64,000 nucleotides of DNA. It comes from Methanobacteriota archaeon (GTDB lineage: Archaea > Thermoplasmatota > E2 > DHVEG-1). Shown here piece by piece: positions 51,301-60,685 of this stretch (the first letter of the stretch is position 1; every line of letters starts with the position of its first letter). The stretch covers positions 23,708 through 87,707 of the forward strand of contig CAIRCU010000008.1 in NCBI GenBank assembly GCA_903877165.1, written 5' to 3'. Below the pieces are notes generated by a model, which was given only the letters and a program-made list of their open reading frames with translations, was not told the DNA's origin and made no database searches. The position numbers and the translations under genes were made by a program.

Positions 51301-53142
51301 ATGGCGAAAAACGACTACGTCCTCTTCGACAAGAACACTCAGGCGTTCATCTACAACATGCAGACCAACGCGGTGCAGCGGATGCTGGACTTCGACTACG
51401 CATCCGGCCGCAAGACCCCTTCGGTCGCCGCGATGATCAACCCCACGGGTTCTGATGGCTTCCAGAAGTTCTTCTTCGGCCTCAAGGAAGTCCTCGTGCC
51501 CGTCTACAAGTCTATGAAACATGCGGCTGCGAAACACCCCAACGTCGACGTGATGATTAACTTCGCGTCGTTCCGCTCCGCGGCTTCCTCGACGGAGGAG
51601 GCGTTCGCAATCCCTCAGATCCATACCGTCGTCATCATCGCCGAGGGCGTCCCTGAGCGGCGCATGCGCGAACTCACCGCGAAAGCCAAGAAGCTCAACA
51701 AAATAATCATCGGCCCTGCCACGGTCGGCGGCATCGTCGCCGGACAGTTCAAGATTGGTAACACCGGCGGCACCATCGAGAACATCATGGACTCCAAGCT
51801 GCATCGGCCCGGCTCAGTCGGGTTCGTCTCTAAATCCGGAGGCCTCTCCAACGAGGCCTACAACATCGTGGCGCAGAACACGGACGGCCTCTACGAGGGC
51901 ATCGCGATCGGCGGCGACCGGTTCCCCGGCTCAACCCTCCTAGATCACCTGCTTCGGTTTGAGAAGAACCCGGAGATCAAAATGCTCGTCTGCCTCGGCG
52001 AGGTCGGCGGCTCCGATGAGTACACCATTGTTGAGGCACTCAAGAAGAAACAGATTACCAAGCCGCTGGTTATGTGGGTCACAGGAACCTGTTCTAAGGC
52101 GTTCAAGACCGAGGTCCAGTTCGGGCACGCGGGTGCGAAGGCTGGATCTGAGGCTGAGACTGCGGATGCGAAGAACGCAGCGTTGAAGGCCGCGGGTGCG
52201 GTCGTCCCCAACTCCTTTGATGACTACGGTGAGAAGATAGCCCAGGTGTACAAATCCCTGGTGAAGAAGAAGGTCATCACACCCAAACCGGAGCCGACCC
52301 CGGTGAAGGTCCCGATGGACTACACTACGGCGGTCAAGGCTGGACTTGTTCGTCGTCCGGCGAACTTCATCTCCACAATCTCGGATGACCGTGGTGAGGA
52401 GCTGAAGTACGGCTGCCTTGAGATCTCTGATGTGTTCAAGCGGGATCTGGGCATCGGCGGGGTTCTTAGTATCCTGTGGTTCAAGAAGCTGTTGCCGAAG
52501 TATGCGACGAAGTTCATTGAGATGACGATTATGGTGACCGCGGACCATGGCCCAGCTGTCTCAGGAGCGCATAACACGATCGTGGCCGCTCGCGCGGGAA
52601 AAGACTTGATCTCTTCACTGGTATCCGGTATGCTGACGATTGGGCCGCGGTTCGGCGGCGCGATCGATGGCGCCGCGCAGTTGTTCAGTGAGGCATACGA
52701 TGCCGGCAGGACGCCGCAGCAGTTCGTCGACGACATGAAGGCCAAGGGTGCCAACATCCAGGGAATCGGGCATCGGGTGAAGTCCGTGCATAACCCCGAT
52801 ATGCGGGTGCAAATCATCAAGGAGTACGCAAAGAAACAGTTCAAGAGCACACCGCTACTTGATTACGCGCTTGAGGTGGAGAAGATTACGACATCGAAGA
52901 AGGACAACCTCATCCTCAACGTGGACGGATGCATCGGAATCTGTTTTGCGGATCTGTTGCGCAGCGAGTTCTCTAAGGAAGAAGCAGATATGTACATCAA
53001 GCTGGGGGCGCTCAATGGCCTGTTCGTCCTGGGCCGCAGCATCGGGCTCATCGGTCATTTCCTGGATCAGAAACGGCTGAAGCAGGGATTATACCGGCAC
53101 CCATGGGACGACATCGCTTACATGGTCGACATGAAGGAGTAA
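51301..53142 (+). CDS. aclA: ATP-citrate lyase, catalytic (larger) subunit
   Basis: A 613-residue subunit, the normal length. The N-terminal 330 residues are succinyl-CoA-synthetase-alpha-like, with [33 protein letters not shown], and the phosphohistidine region [19 protein letters not shown]. The C-terminal 260 residues are a citrate synthase domain: [47 protein letters not shown] and [15 protein letters not shown]. Together these define ATP-citrate lyase and exclude succinyl-CoA synthetase. A T-tract terminator follows. This is the signature enzyme of the classical reductive TCA cycle, though citrate cleavage for biosynthetic acetyl-CoA is the alternative. Confidence 0.96.
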   Translation: MAKNDYVLFDKNTQAFIYNMQTNAVQRMLDFDYASGRKTPSVAAMINPTGSDGFQKFFFGLKEVLVPVYKSMKHAAAKHPNVDVMINFASFRSAASSTEEAFAIPQIHTVVIIAEGVPERRMRELTAKAKKLNKIIIGPATVGGIVAGQFKIGNTGGTIENIMDSKLHRPGSVGFVSKSGGLSNEAYNIVAQNTDGLYEGIAIGGDRFPGSTLLDHLLRFEKNPEIKMLVCLGEVGGSDEYTIVEALKKKQITKPLVMWVTGTCSKAFKTEVQFGHAGAKAGSEAETADAKNAALKAAGAVVPNSFDDYGEKIAQVYKSLVKKKVITPKPEPTPVKVPMDYTTAVKAGLVRRPANFISTISDDRGEELKYGCLEISDVFKRDLGIGGVLSILWFKKLLPKYATKFIEMTIMVTADHGPAVSGAHNTIVAARAGKDLISSLVSGMLTIGPRFGGAIDGAAQLFSEAYDAGRTPQQFVDDMKAKGANIQGIGHRVKSVHNPDMRVQIIKEYAKKQFKSTPLLDYALEVEKITTSKKDNLILNVDGCIGICFADLLRSEFSKEEADMYIKLGALNGLFVLGRSIGLIGHFLDQKRLKQGLYRHPWDDIAYMVDMKE

Positions 53143-53477
53143 TCCTCCTTCCTTTCCCTTTTTTTATAATAATAGTTCTTTTTTAGGCGAAAGGGGACGG
53201 CTATCGGTTTTTAGGGGAGCGCCCGACAGTTCCTGCAGACAGGGTCGTTTCAAAGTTATGGACTGAAGGGAATCGGCCTCTTGATTGTGATTGCATCATA
53301 CGACGCGTTTTCCTATGTCTGTGCTTCTGTAATTCGTTACCCTTGCTTTCACCATGAAATAAACTCTATTTCTTCCCTTTCTTTTTGTTATTTAATTTTT
53401 GTTATTTAATATATCAGTAAGAGAGAAAAAATCTTTAAGGCCGTTTTATATATGATTCTGTGAGGAAGAAGGAGCGT
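53143..53477. other. intergenic region with a short tandem repeat
   Basis: 335 bases without a supported gene. A 14-base unit TTTTTGTTATTTAA occurs twice in tandem at 53382-53410 and resembles doubled TATA-type sequence. A TATA-like TTTTATATATG lies at 53444-53454 before the membrane protein gene. Confidence 0.6.
53151..53166 (+). terminator. T-tract terminator of the citrate operon
   Basis: CCTTTCCCTTTTTTTAT begins about ten bases after the aclA stop and contains a T7 run. Confidence 0.6.
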
Positions 53478-53783
53478 ATGGGAACAGAGGATGAGAAGCA
53501 GGTATTAAGGAAGTACACGGAGCTTGGGGTCGCATCCATAGTGTGCGGGGCAATAGGGATGTGCTGTTTGGTGTTGATGTTTCTGCCTAGCATCTCAATC
53601 GTACATTTTCTGGTGCCGCCGTTAGGCGTTCTTGCCGTGATTTTCGGCGCTTACGCATACTGGGGGATGGAACAGGATAGCCTGGGGTTAGGCGGGTTTG
53701 CACTGGGAACGCTGCTGATTATCCTGTGGTTCTTGTTGTATGCATATGCCTCGGTCACGGGATTGGCCGGAGGAACAGTATAG
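53478..53783 (+). CDS. small membrane protein
   Basis: A 101-residue protein starting at ATG 53478, after AAGGAG (53469-53474); a GTG at 53460 is an alternative. After a polar N-terminus (GTEDEKQVLRKYTELGV) come three hydrophobic segments (VASIVCGAIGMCCLVLMFLP, IVHFLVPPLGVLAVIFGAYAYW, GFALGTLLIILWFLLYAYA). The pattern resembles DUF4190-like small membrane proteins, but that is not certain. Function unknown. Confidence 0.72.
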   Translation: MGTEDEKQVLRKYTELGVASIVCGAIGMCCLVLMFLPSISIVHFLVPPLGVLAVIFGAYAYWGMEQDSLGLGGFALGTLLIILWFLLYAYASVTGLAGGTV

Positions 53784-53837
53784 TAGTGGGACTGGCCTTT
53801 TAAAAAAAAGGGGAAACTCGACAGTAGGTCATAACGA

Positions 53838-53885
53838 AAGAAGAAAAATGTAGGAGACTAGCGGGTAGGGAGTCTCTCCTAGTCT
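53838..53885 (-). terminator. hairpin and T-rich tract after alba
   Basis: AGACTAG and CTAGTCT (53855-53861 and 53879-53885) form a seven-base stem immediately after the alba stop on the minus strand, followed by a T-rich stretch (ATTTTTCTTCTTTC) near 53836-53849. Confidence 0.5.
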
Positions 53886-53891
53886 GTTGTC

Positions 53892-54182
53892 TTATTTGGT
53901 GAGGGAGATCTCGATGCTGGAGACGTTGGAAGTGCGCCCTTCCTCGTTGGTAATCGCCTCGGTGCCGATGCGGATCTCCTTGATCTTGGCGTCGGTGACG
54001 AACCGATTCCTGGTGATCTCCGCGGCGTCGACGGCCCGGCTGATGGCCCGGCCTCTGGCCTTGACGATGACCTCACTGGATCCACTGTTGAACTGAGTGA
54101 CGATGGCGAGGACGTAGCTCATGGGCGGTTTGTTTCCGATATAGATGACATTTTCCTCGTTTCCTTCTCCTTTGGCTGACAT
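53892..54182 (-). CDS. albA: DNA/RNA-binding protein Alba
   Basis: A 96-residue Alba with the family landmarks [45 protein letters not shown], and the C-terminal beta hairpin IRIGTEAI with SSIEISL. The Lys in the GNKP loop is the DNA-contacting residue that is acetylated in some archaea. The ATG at 54182 (MSAKGEG) is used; an upstream frame would add residues with no match. Alba is an abundant chromatin and RNA-binding protein. An inverted repeat lies upstream of its TATA box. Confidence 0.97.
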   Translation of the reverse strand: MSAKGEGNEENVIYIGNKPPMSYVLAIVTQFNSGSSEVIVKARGRAISRAVDAAEITRNRFVTDAKIKEIRIGTEAITNEEGRTSNVSSIEISLTK

Positions 54183-54215
54183 GTGCTTTTGCTCCCTAGT
54201 AGTAGTCTTTGGTTG

Positions 54216-54247
54216 AACTATATCTCCTACCATCTTAGGTATGGTAG
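54216..54247 (-). promoter_or_regulatory. alba promoter with upstream inverted repeat
   Basis: Minus strand TATA-like GATATAGTTC at 54216-54225. Just upstream CTACCAT and ATGGTAG (54227-54233 and 54241-54247) form a perfect seven-base inverted repeat with a seven-base spacer, at the place where a BRE-side activator or repressor would bind. Confidence 0.55.
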
Positions 54248-54274
54248 ATAAACATTTCTAATCCACTATGGATT

Positions 54275-55612
54275 TTAAGGAGAAAGACGGCGAAGTTTTC
54301 GTACTAACTCCCCCGGGGTGCGGGCCAGCAACCGAATCATCGGCTCCTTGCCAAGACCGCCGTGGTCGTAGATCAGGTCCGGGACGTTACCAAGGCGTTG
54401 GATCGCGGTCCTCGTTCCCCAGTCCATAGTGGATTTCGCAGCCGCCGGCTCGTCATCGCGGTCGAACGTCGCGGTAGACAGCCGCTGCTTCTTCGCCCGG
54501 GTGATGGCCGCGTCACTGTACCGCAGGTTCATCGCCGTCCGCATCCCAGAATCAACGGTCATGGCGGCGAGGACGACGGAGGCAACGTGCTTGGAGCCGC
54601 CGAACACAAGGCTGCCGCACCGGAGAGGAACCCGTCCTGCGCGGACGATGCGGCCTTGCAGTGAGCAGACGTCCGCGAGGGTGCGTGCATTGGGGATGGC
54701 GTACGCGACGTTGATGCCGACTTCCGGTATCAATGTGACCGAGAGCGCCGAGAGGAGCGGGGGAAGGCTGCCATGCAGCTCGCACCAGACCTGCGCGTGC
54801 CGTAGGGTCGGAAACTCAGGGGGGACCATGACTAGGGGGCTGTGGTTAAGGACGTCAAAGCCTTTCCCCGGGGTGTAGCCTTCGTTGATCATCGCCCAGA
54901 GGATCCGTTTCGCCTTGGGGACTGCGTCGTGGAGCGGGGTGTCGCAGGCAATCAGGCCGGTGATGAGGGCGGCGAGCGTGCAGCCGGAGCCGTGCGCTTT
55001 TCGCTGGGGGATGCGAGGGAGGCTGTATTCATGGACTGTTGTGCCGTCGTAGAGGAGGTCGGTGGCGGTGCTGCCTTTGAGGTGTCCTCCTTTGACGAGG
55101 ATGTTTCTGGGACCGAGATCCGCGAGCTTTCGACAGGCATGTTTTGCATCATGCAGGGATCGGATGGGAGCATCGAGGAGGGTACTGGCCTCCGGTATGT
55201 TCGCTGTGAGGAGTAATGCATGAGGGAGAAGCTGTGTTTTCAGCGCGGCAAGGAAAGTGTCGTCGGCGAGGCGGTCTGTACTGGTGGCGACCATGACGGG
55301 GTCGACGACCGGGGAGAGATGATGCTTTTTTAGGGTGGATGCGACCGCGGTGACAATTGTTGCGTTGTAGAGCATGCCGGTCTTGACGGCGGCGACAGGC
55401 AGGTCAGCAAGCACGGTCTCGAGCTGTGCGGTGATCTGGGATGGGGGAAGGGGATAGATCGCGGTGACGTTTCTGGTATTCTGGGAGGTGATTGCGGTGA
55501 TGACCGTGGTGCCGTGGACGCCGAGGTACTGGAAGGCTTTGATGTCGGCTTGGATGCCGGCGCCACCGGAGGAATCGGAGCCGGCGATGGTGAGAGCGAC
55601 GGCCGGGTGCAT
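54275..55612 (-). CDS. thiDN: HMP-P kinase/thiamine-phosphate synthase fusion ThiD-ThiN
   Basis: A 445-residue bifunctional enzyme. The ThiD half (1 to about 265) has [32 protein letters not shown], and the ATP-site [13 protein letters not shown]. It phosphorylates hydroxymethylpyrimidine phosphate. The ThiN half (about 275-445) has [54 protein letters not shown] and [14 protein letters not shown]. ThiN is the archaeal replacement for ThiE and couples the pyrimidine and thiazole moieties. Such ThiDN fusions are common in archaea. The ATG at 55612 gives the family N-terminus. Confidence 0.97.
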   Translation of the reverse strand: MHPAVALTIAGSDSSGGAGIQADIKAFQYLGVHGTTVITAITSQNTRNVTAIYPLPPSQITAQLETVLADLPVAAVKTGMLYNATIVTAVASTLKKHHLSPVVDPVMVATSTDRLADDTFLAALKTQLLPHALLLTANIPEASTLLDAPIRSLHDAKHACRKLADLGPRNILVKGGHLKGSTATDLLYDGTTVHEYSLPRIPQRKAHGSGCTLAALITGLIACDTPLHDAVPKAKRILWAMINEGYTPGKGFDVLNHSPLVMVPPEFPTLRHAQVWCELHGSLPPLLSALSVTLIPEVGINVAYAIPNARTLADVCSLQGRIVRAGRVPLRCGSLVFGGSKHVASVVLAAMTVDSGMRTAMNLRYSDAAITRAKKQRLSTATFDRDDEPAAAKSTMDWGTRTAIQRLGNVPDLIYDHGGLGKEPMIRLLARTPGELVRKLRRLSP

Positions 55613-55711
55613 AGGCGGTGGTAGAACCCGGTGGGTATTTCAGTGTTTTCTTCAAGAAACTCTAGGGACGGTGTGGATAGGTTTTTGAAGTCATGGTGCG
55701 GTGTGCGGGCT

Positions 55712-55825
55712 ATGCAGCTGGTGCCGCTCCCCGAGGAAGAGGAGACGCTGACCGCGTATAAGAAGAAACAGCGGATGAAGAAGAAAGAAGAGGCCGAGAA
55801 GGACGAGAAGGACTCCGAAGCGTAA
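55712..55825 (+). CDS. small charged protein
   Basis: A 37-residue frame from ATG 55712 (MQLVPLPEEEETLTAY) that ends in a Lys/Glu-rich tail (KKKQRMKKKEEAEKDEKDSEA). It is divergent from thiDN and convergent with the lipoprotein gene. There is no strong ribosome site, although a leaderless start is possible. No family recognised. A basic-acidic tail like this is low complexity and may be a chance frame. Confidence 0.4.
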   Translation: MQLVPLPEEEETLTAYKKKQRMKKKEEAEKDEKDSEA

Positions 55826-55836
55826 GACCATCTTTT

Positions 55837-56637
55837 TTACTGATTGATGGTGGGTGCTTCAATAGTCACCGGGACGTTGTAGTCGAAGTACGTCACGGTC
55901 CCTTCGGCGATCAGTCGGGTTCGTAGCGCGTCGGAGAGGGGTTCTCGGGTGTCGTTGATCGGCTCGCTGATCCTCCGTGCGTAATGGCTGAGGATGTGGA
56001 AGGTGTCCTTGGCGATCCAGTACGTATGCAGGTATGACTCCGAGGTGTTCCAGGTCATGGCGGCGTTGCCGTTTACGGTGAGGTTCTGATAGAACGATAG
56101 GACGTAGCAGGGTGTTCCGTTGAAGACCGCGTCCGCCTGCCGCTGTAGTGAGACGTTGAGCTGCTGCATGGGATTCTGACGGCTTTGCCCGGTGAGGGTT
56201 TCCCACTCCGCGTCGAGACGGGACCAAGTCGACCAGCTGCGGCTGGCTGTGATTTTGCTGGTATTCTCCCAGGTGATCTGCCCGCCGGTTTCCGTACCGA
56301 TGTAGGTGACGTTATGGACGAGGTAGTTGATGATATGGGTGGGTGCAGCGCCGGTGGCAGTGGTGTAGACGTCGAAGTGGACTTGCTTATGGGTGATGTC
56401 GATTTCGCCTGCCCGTTGGTTCGTACTCAGGACTACGGAGGTGTAGGTCTGGTTGTAGTACGTCGTGTTCGCGGTCTCGTTCATGGTGAACTTGTAGCTG
56501 GTGGCCGACCGCATGGCGTCTACGATCTTCGTGCGAATCTCGTATGCAGTCAAGGAGGGAGTCTGTGTCTCGCAGCCGCTCAGGACGCAGCATAGCACTG
56601 ACACGGATGCGATCAGGAGAATACACGTGTTCTTCAT
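55837..56637 (-). CDS. lipoprotein, exported
   Basis: A 266-residue exported protein starting at ATG 56637 (MKNTCILLIASVSVL). The lipobox-like CCVLSGCET makes Cys25 the probable lipid-anchored residue. The mature part has the pattern of LolA-like or DUF6612-type lipid or ligand-binding domains: DAMRSATSYKFTMNETANTTYY, AGEIDITHKQVHFDVYTTA, CYVLSFYQNLTVNG, TYWIAKDTFHILSHYARR. Several glycosylation sites are present. The exact ligand is unknown. Confidence 0.78.
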   Translation of the reverse strand: MKNTCILLIASVSVLCCVLSGCETQTPSLTAYEIRTKIVDAMRSATSYKFTMNETANTTYYNQTYTSVVLSTNQRAGEIDITHKQVHFDVYTTATGAAPTHIINYLVHNVTYIGTETGGQITWENTSKITASRSWSTWSRLDAEWETLTGQSRQNPMQQLNVSLQRQADAVFNGTPCYVLSFYQNLTVNGNAAMTWNTSESYLHTYWIAKDTFHILSHYARRISEPINDTREPLSDALRTRLIAEGTVTYFDYNVPVTIEAPTINQ

Positions 56638-56723
56638 CTGGATGCTCAAGGTACCGGAATCCCCCTTCCCCCTAATAAACCATTATGTAGCTGGATAAAA
56701 ATGAAAGAAAGAAAAGACCGGTG

Positions 56724-56840
56724 TTACATCCGGTCGTACGGGACGAGGTTTCCGTCCTCCTGCTCTTCGAATAACGGGATCTGTTTGGGCGCCACCTTCG
56801 GCGCGATAACCTGGATGGGTTTGTCTGAAAGTAATGCCAT
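56724..56840 (-). CDS. 38-residue small protein
   Basis: A 39-codon frame from ATG 56840 to the stop at 56724. GAGGAGGGAG lies 8-17 bases upstream on the minus strand, a good ribosome site. The peptide begins MALLSDKPIQVIAPKVAPK and ends with QIPLFEEQEDGNLVPYDRM. No family is recognised. Its ribosome site and its isolation from other genes support expression, but coding cannot be proved from so short a frame. Confidence 0.5.
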   Translation of the reverse strand: MALLSDKPIQVIAPKVAPKQIPLFEEQEDGNLVPYDRM

Positions 56841-57334
56841 GTCTCGTGCTCCCTCCTCTTGTGTCAGTAGCGGTCTTGAAGTCAGTGAAATCATCAGCAG
56901 ATTCTGGGCAACGACTAGTGTGCATCCCGTGATGATTCTTGCTTGGCTCCTCTCCACGCGCAAAGAGCCACTATCCCAGCTGCGTTCTAAAAGCTTCCGC
57001 TTTTTCACACAATAGAAATCGTGTCACGGCCCCGTAAAGCACACAGAAGAAGCCAAGGGGAAAGAACCACGTAAGAAAAAAGGGAAGGATGCTGGTTATA
57101 CTAGGAGGGATGGGATGCACTCTACAACTACCAGCTTAATTCCTTCCAGCCCCACAAATACCCCTGCCATTTAAGTAGCTTTTTCGCAGCTAGATATGCA
57201 GCTGGCCTGCCAGGTGCGACTCCCGTAACGACACCCGATTCCAGGGGGTTAGCTTTATAACATGCTCAGGAGTACCACTCACCCGGGGAGACACCACACG
57301 TCATCGGGTTTCTTCCACAGGAGACCCCTATCCT
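56841..57334. other. intergenic region before iorA
   Basis: About 490 bases without a supported gene. A TATA-like AGCTTTATAA is at 57251-57260, 75 bases before the iorA start. Around 57194-57214 the hexamer GCAGCT occurs twice close together and could form part of a structured RNA, but I cannot fold a clear element by eye. Confidence 0.5.
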
Positions 57335-59212
57335 ATGACAGACCTGACCGACCCAACGCCAGGCACCACCAGACTTCTTCTCGGCAACGAAGCCATCGTC
57401 CGCGGGGCACTCGAAGCAGGCGTCGACATCGCCACCACCTACCCCGGCACACCAGCCACCGAAATCGCAGACACCTTCTCCGCGATCGCCAAAGCCAAAC
57501 TCAAAGCAGGCCAGGACCCAGGCTTCTACATGGAATACGCGGTCAACGAGAAAGTCGCACTCGAAATCGCGGCCGCAGGCTCTTTCGCCGGACTGCGCGC
57601 CCTCACCAGCATGAAGCACGTCGGACTCAACGTCGCAAGCGACACCTTCATGACGTACATGTACGTCGGCTGCCGCGGCGGCCACCTCATCGTCAGCGCC
57701 GACGACCCCTACTGCCACTCCAGCCAAAACGAACAGGACAACCGCTACTACGCCCTCTTCGCGGGCGCACCCATGCTCGAACCCGCCACACCGCAAGAAG
57801 CCAAGGACATGGCCAAAGCCGGCATCGAACTCTCAGAGCAGCTTAAACTGCCCGTGTTGATGCGCACCACCACCAGGCTCAACCACGCCCGCGGCCCCGT
57901 GGTCTACGGTCCGCTCACGCCACCCCGCAGGAAAGGCACCTTCGTCAAAGACCCCATGCTCGTCACGGTCCCTGCCACCGCAAGAGCCAAACACCCCGAA
58001 CTGCTCAAAACCCTGGAAAAGGCAGAGCAGATCGCGGAGACCTCACCCTTCAACAGCATCCTCACCATCGGCACACCCAGCGACATCGGCATCATCGCCT
58101 CCGGCGTCTCCGTCGCCTATGTCAAAGAACTCGCCATGGACCTCAAACTCAACACCCGGATCCTGAAACTGGGCATGACCAACCCGCTCCCACGGAAGCT
58201 CTGCGCCGACTTCCTCAAAGCCCACAAGACCATCCTCGTCGTCGAAGAACTCGAACCGATCCTAGAAAACCAGCTCAAGACCATCGCCTACGACCACCAT
58301 CTCCCCGTCACCATCCTAGGAAAAAGCACTGGGCACTTCACCAGACTCTACGAATACACCCCAGACATCGTCACCAACGCGCTGTGCAAAACCTTCAACA
58401 TAAAGAACCCGTACCCCACGCCCAAGACATCCAGCCTCCCGCTCCCCAGCCGACCGCCTTCCCTATGCCCCGGCTGCCCGCATCGCGCCACCTACTACGC
58501 AGTCAAGAAAATCGCACCCAAAGACACGATATATCCCACAGACATCGGCTGCTACACCCTGGGTAAAGCCAAACCCCTCGAAATGGCAGACGTCTTGCTC
58601 TGCATGGGCTCCAACGCGGGCACCGCCTGTGGCTTCGCGGTCGCCACCGACCAAAAAATAATCTCCTTCATGGGCGACTCCACATTCTTCCACTCCGGCA
58701 TCCCCCCGATTATCGACGCGGTCCACCACCAGCACAACGTCGTCATCACCATACTAGACAACCGCACGACCGCGATGACTGGACACCAGCCGCACCCAGG
58801 CACCGACACCGACGGCATGGGACGAAAAGCAACCAAAATCAATGTCGAGGACGTCGTCAAAGGCCTCGGCGTCACCGACATCCACGTCGTCGACCCCAAC
58901 AACATCAAGGCGACCAGCGACGAGTTCGCTAAAGCCCTCGCATTCAAAGGACCGTCGGTCGTCGTCAGCAAATCCCCCTGCATCCTCCTCGAACTCGCCA
59001 GGAAACGCAAGGCGCAGGAGTCTGTCAACATCTATGCCATCGACCAATCGGTGTGCAAGCGCTGTAAGACCTGCATCGGGCGGTTCGGCTGCCCCGCGCT
59101 CTACTTCGCCGAGGACGACAGCGTCCACATCGATCCGACACAGTGCAACGGCTGCGGGAACTGCGTGCAAGTCTGTCCGTTCAAAGCCATCCACCAGGAG
59201 GCGAAGACATGA
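57335..59212 (+). CDS. iorA: indolepyruvate ferredoxin oxidoreductase, alpha subunit
   Basis: A 625-residue subunit. The N-terminal pyruvate-ferredoxin-oxidoreductase-like domain has LLLGNEAIVRGALEAGVD and TYPGTPATEI. The thiamine pyrophosphate domain has CPGCPHRATYYAV, the Gly-Asp-Ser motif FMGDSTFFHSGI, and the Asn in ILDNRTTAMTG. The C-terminal part carries two [4Fe-4S] clusters in CKRCKTCIGRFGCPAL and CNGCGNCVQVCPF. The enzyme oxidises aryl-pyruvates from aromatic amino acids to aryl-acetyl-CoA with ferredoxin. The stop overlaps the iorB start (ATGA). Confidence 0.96.
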   Translation: MTDLTDPTPGTTRLLLGNEAIVRGALEAGVDIATTYPGTPATEIADTFSAIAKAKLKAGQDPGFYMEYAVNEKVALEIAAAGSFAGLRALTSMKHVGLNVASDTFMTYMYVGCRGGHLIVSADDPYCHSSQNEQDNRYYALFAGAPMLEPATPQEAKDMAKAGIELSEQLKLPVLMRTTTRLNHARGPVVYGPLTPPRRKGTFVKDPMLVTVPATARAKHPELLKTLEKAEQIAETSPFNSILTIGTPSDIGIIASGVSVAYVKELAMDLKLNTRILKLGMTNPLPRKLCADFLKAHKTILVVEELEPILENQLKTIAYDHHLPVTILGKSTGHFTRLYEYTPDIVTNALCKTFNIKNPYPTPKTSSLPLPSRPPSLCPGCPHRATYYAVKKIAPKDTIYPTDIGCYTLGKAKPLEMADVLLCMGSNAGTACGFAVATDQKIISFMGDSTFFHSGIPPIIDAVHHQHNVVITILDNRTTAMTGHQPHPGTDTDGMGRKATKINVEDVVKGLGVTDIHVVDPNNIKATSDEFAKALAFKGPSVVVSKSPCILLELARKRKAQESVNIYAIDQSVCKRCKTCIGRFGCPALYFAEDDSVHIDPTQCNGCGNCVQVCPFKAIHQEAKT

Positions 59213-59805
59213 ACAAGAAAATCAGCATCGTGCTCACCGGCGTCGGCGGCCAGGGCGTGATCACCGCGGCGAAGATGCTTGGTGACGCGGCGGTGAAAGC
59301 CGGCGTCCCCGTCTTTGTCTCCGAGATCCATGGGATGGCGCAACGCGGTGGCGATGTGGTCTGCACCGTGCGTTTGGGCGCAATCGAAAGCCCGATGCTT
59401 CTCTTGGGGACAGCAGATGCGCTCGTCAGCACCGAGCCCGTGGAAGCCCTACGTAACGTGATGTATGTGCATACGAAAACGAAGCTGGTGACGGACACGA
59501 ACCCGACGATTCCTTTCACGGTCGCGGCGGGCGGCGAGCCGTATCCCAAACTCGAAATCATCCTCAAGGAGCTGGCATCGTTCGCACTAGTCTATCCCGT
59601 GGATGCCGTGGGGCTGGCGAAGCAGGCTGGGGCTGTCATCACCAAGAACATCGTCCTCCTGGGTGCGTTGTCCGCAGTGGATGTCCTGCCGTTCAGCCAG
59701 GACGTTCTATTGCAGGCGATTCTTGATGATGTACCACAGAAATATCAAGATATCAACAAGAGGGCGTTCGAAGCGGGCCGTCAAGCAGTTCTGAAGAAGA
59801 AATGA
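59209..59805 (+). CDS. iorB: indolepyruvate ferredoxin oxidoreductase, beta subunit
   Basis: A 198-residue gamma-type oxidoreductase domain. Landmarks are VLTGVGGQGVITAAKMLGDAAV, VSEIHGMAQRGGDVVCTVRLG, and NIVLLGALSAVDVLPFS. It completes the IorAB complex and begins inside the iorA stop codon, so translation is coupled. In some archaea the complex works in reverse with CO2 to make aromatic 2-oxo acids. Confidence 0.96.
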   Translation: MNKKISIVLTGVGGQGVITAAKMLGDAAVKAGVPVFVSEIHGMAQRGGDVVCTVRLGAIESPMLLLGTADALVSTEPVEALRNVMYVHTKTKLVTDTNPTIPFTVAAGGEPYPKLEIILKELASFALVYPVDAVGLAKQAGAVITKNIVLLGALSAVDVLPFSQDVLLQAILDDVPQKYQDINKRAFEAGRQAVLKKK

Positions 59806-59931
59806 TCCTTATTTTCTTCCATCTTTCTTTGAAGTCGTTGTATGAATTGAACGGTTGTTCATCGAATAAACCTGTATTCCTGTCTCGATTTGGAATGCGA
59901 AACATTCTTATGATTCCGGGGTGGTTCTCCC

Positions 59932-60510
59932 GTGAGCATGAAACAGGAGATTAGGATTCTTGGGATCGACGACGCGCCGTTCACCTTCAGTGATACGTCG
60001 ACTATGGTCGTCGGCGTGGTCATGCGCGGCGGCGAGTACCTCGAGGCTGTGCTCCGAAGCAGCGTGACGATTGATGGTACGGATGCAACCGAGGTCGTTA
60101 CGACTATGGTGCAGACGACCCGGCATCGGGAGCAGTTGCGCGCGGTGATGCTCGACGGCATCTGCCTGGGCGGCTTCAATGTCGTCGACATCCAAACGGT
60201 ACACGAGGCAGTCCAGATCCCCGTGCTGACCATCACAAGAGACAAACCAGACCTTACCGCTATTGAAAGCGCGCTGCGGAAACACTTCCCCGACTGGGAA
60301 TACCGCCTGGCTCTCCACCAAGTAGGAACCTTGCATGAATTCCAGACTGCGCATAACCCGTTGTACGCGAAATTCGTCGGCTGTTCTCCTGATGAGGCGC
60401 AAGAGATTATAAGCCGTGCGACGATTCGGGGAGTGCTTCCTGAGCCGCTCCGTCTTGCCCATCTGATTGCATCGGGGATTGTCCGGGGTGAATCCTATGG
60501 CAAAGCCTAA
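59932..60510 (+). CDS. DUF99 family protein
   Basis: A 192-residue archaeal DUF99 protein, a family distantly related to endonuclease V. Family segments are IRILGIDDAPF, VVGVVMRGGEYLEAVL, AVMLDGICLGGFNVVDI, and the C-terminal PEPLRLAHLIASGIVRGES. The conserved Asp in GIDD and LDG correspond to the metal positions of endonuclease V. The function is unproved. The 3' end overlaps the ferredoxin start by 14 bases, so it belongs to the same operon as the lipid-reductase genes. Confidence 0.93.
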   Translation: MSMKQEIRILGIDDAPFTFSDTSTMVVGVVMRGGEYLEAVLRSSVTIDGTDATEVVTTMVQTTRHREQLRAVMLDGICLGGFNVVDIQTVHEAVQIPVLTITRDKPDLTAIESALRKHFPDWEYRLALHQVGTLHEFQTAHNPLYAKFVGCSPDEAQEIISRATIRGVLPEPLRLAHLIASGIVRGESYGKA

Positions 60511-60685
60511 AGCGACCGTGAACCGCACGAAGTGCCTGGCCTGCGGCGGCTGCATCGCCGTCTGCCCAGTTGACGCCTTATCGATGTCTGCGGGGAAGGC
60601 CACGGTCGATTCACAAAAGTGCACAAGTTGCTATATCTGTATCAAGACCTGCCCGATGGGCGCGGCGACGGAGGAACACGCATGA
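60497..60685 (+). CDS. 2[4Fe-4S] ferredoxin
   Basis: A 62-residue ferredoxin with two cluster motifs: CLACGGCIAVCPVDAL and CTSCYICIKTCPMGA. Start ATG 60497. The stop overlaps the start of the geranylgeranyl reductase by four bases. This coupling suggests it is the dedicated electron donor for reduction of the lipid double bonds, as has been shown for a methanogen reductase. Confidence 0.96.
   Translation: MAKPKATVNRTKCLACGGCIAVCPVDALSMSAGKATVDSQKCTSCYICIKTCPMGAATEEHA

Noticed and set aside
50020..53142. Succinyl-CoA synthetase as an alternative for the ACL genes
   Set aside because: The larger protein has a full citrate-synthase-like C-terminal domain, and both lengths match ATP-citrate lyase, not the roughly 290 and 390 residues of succinyl-CoA synthetase.
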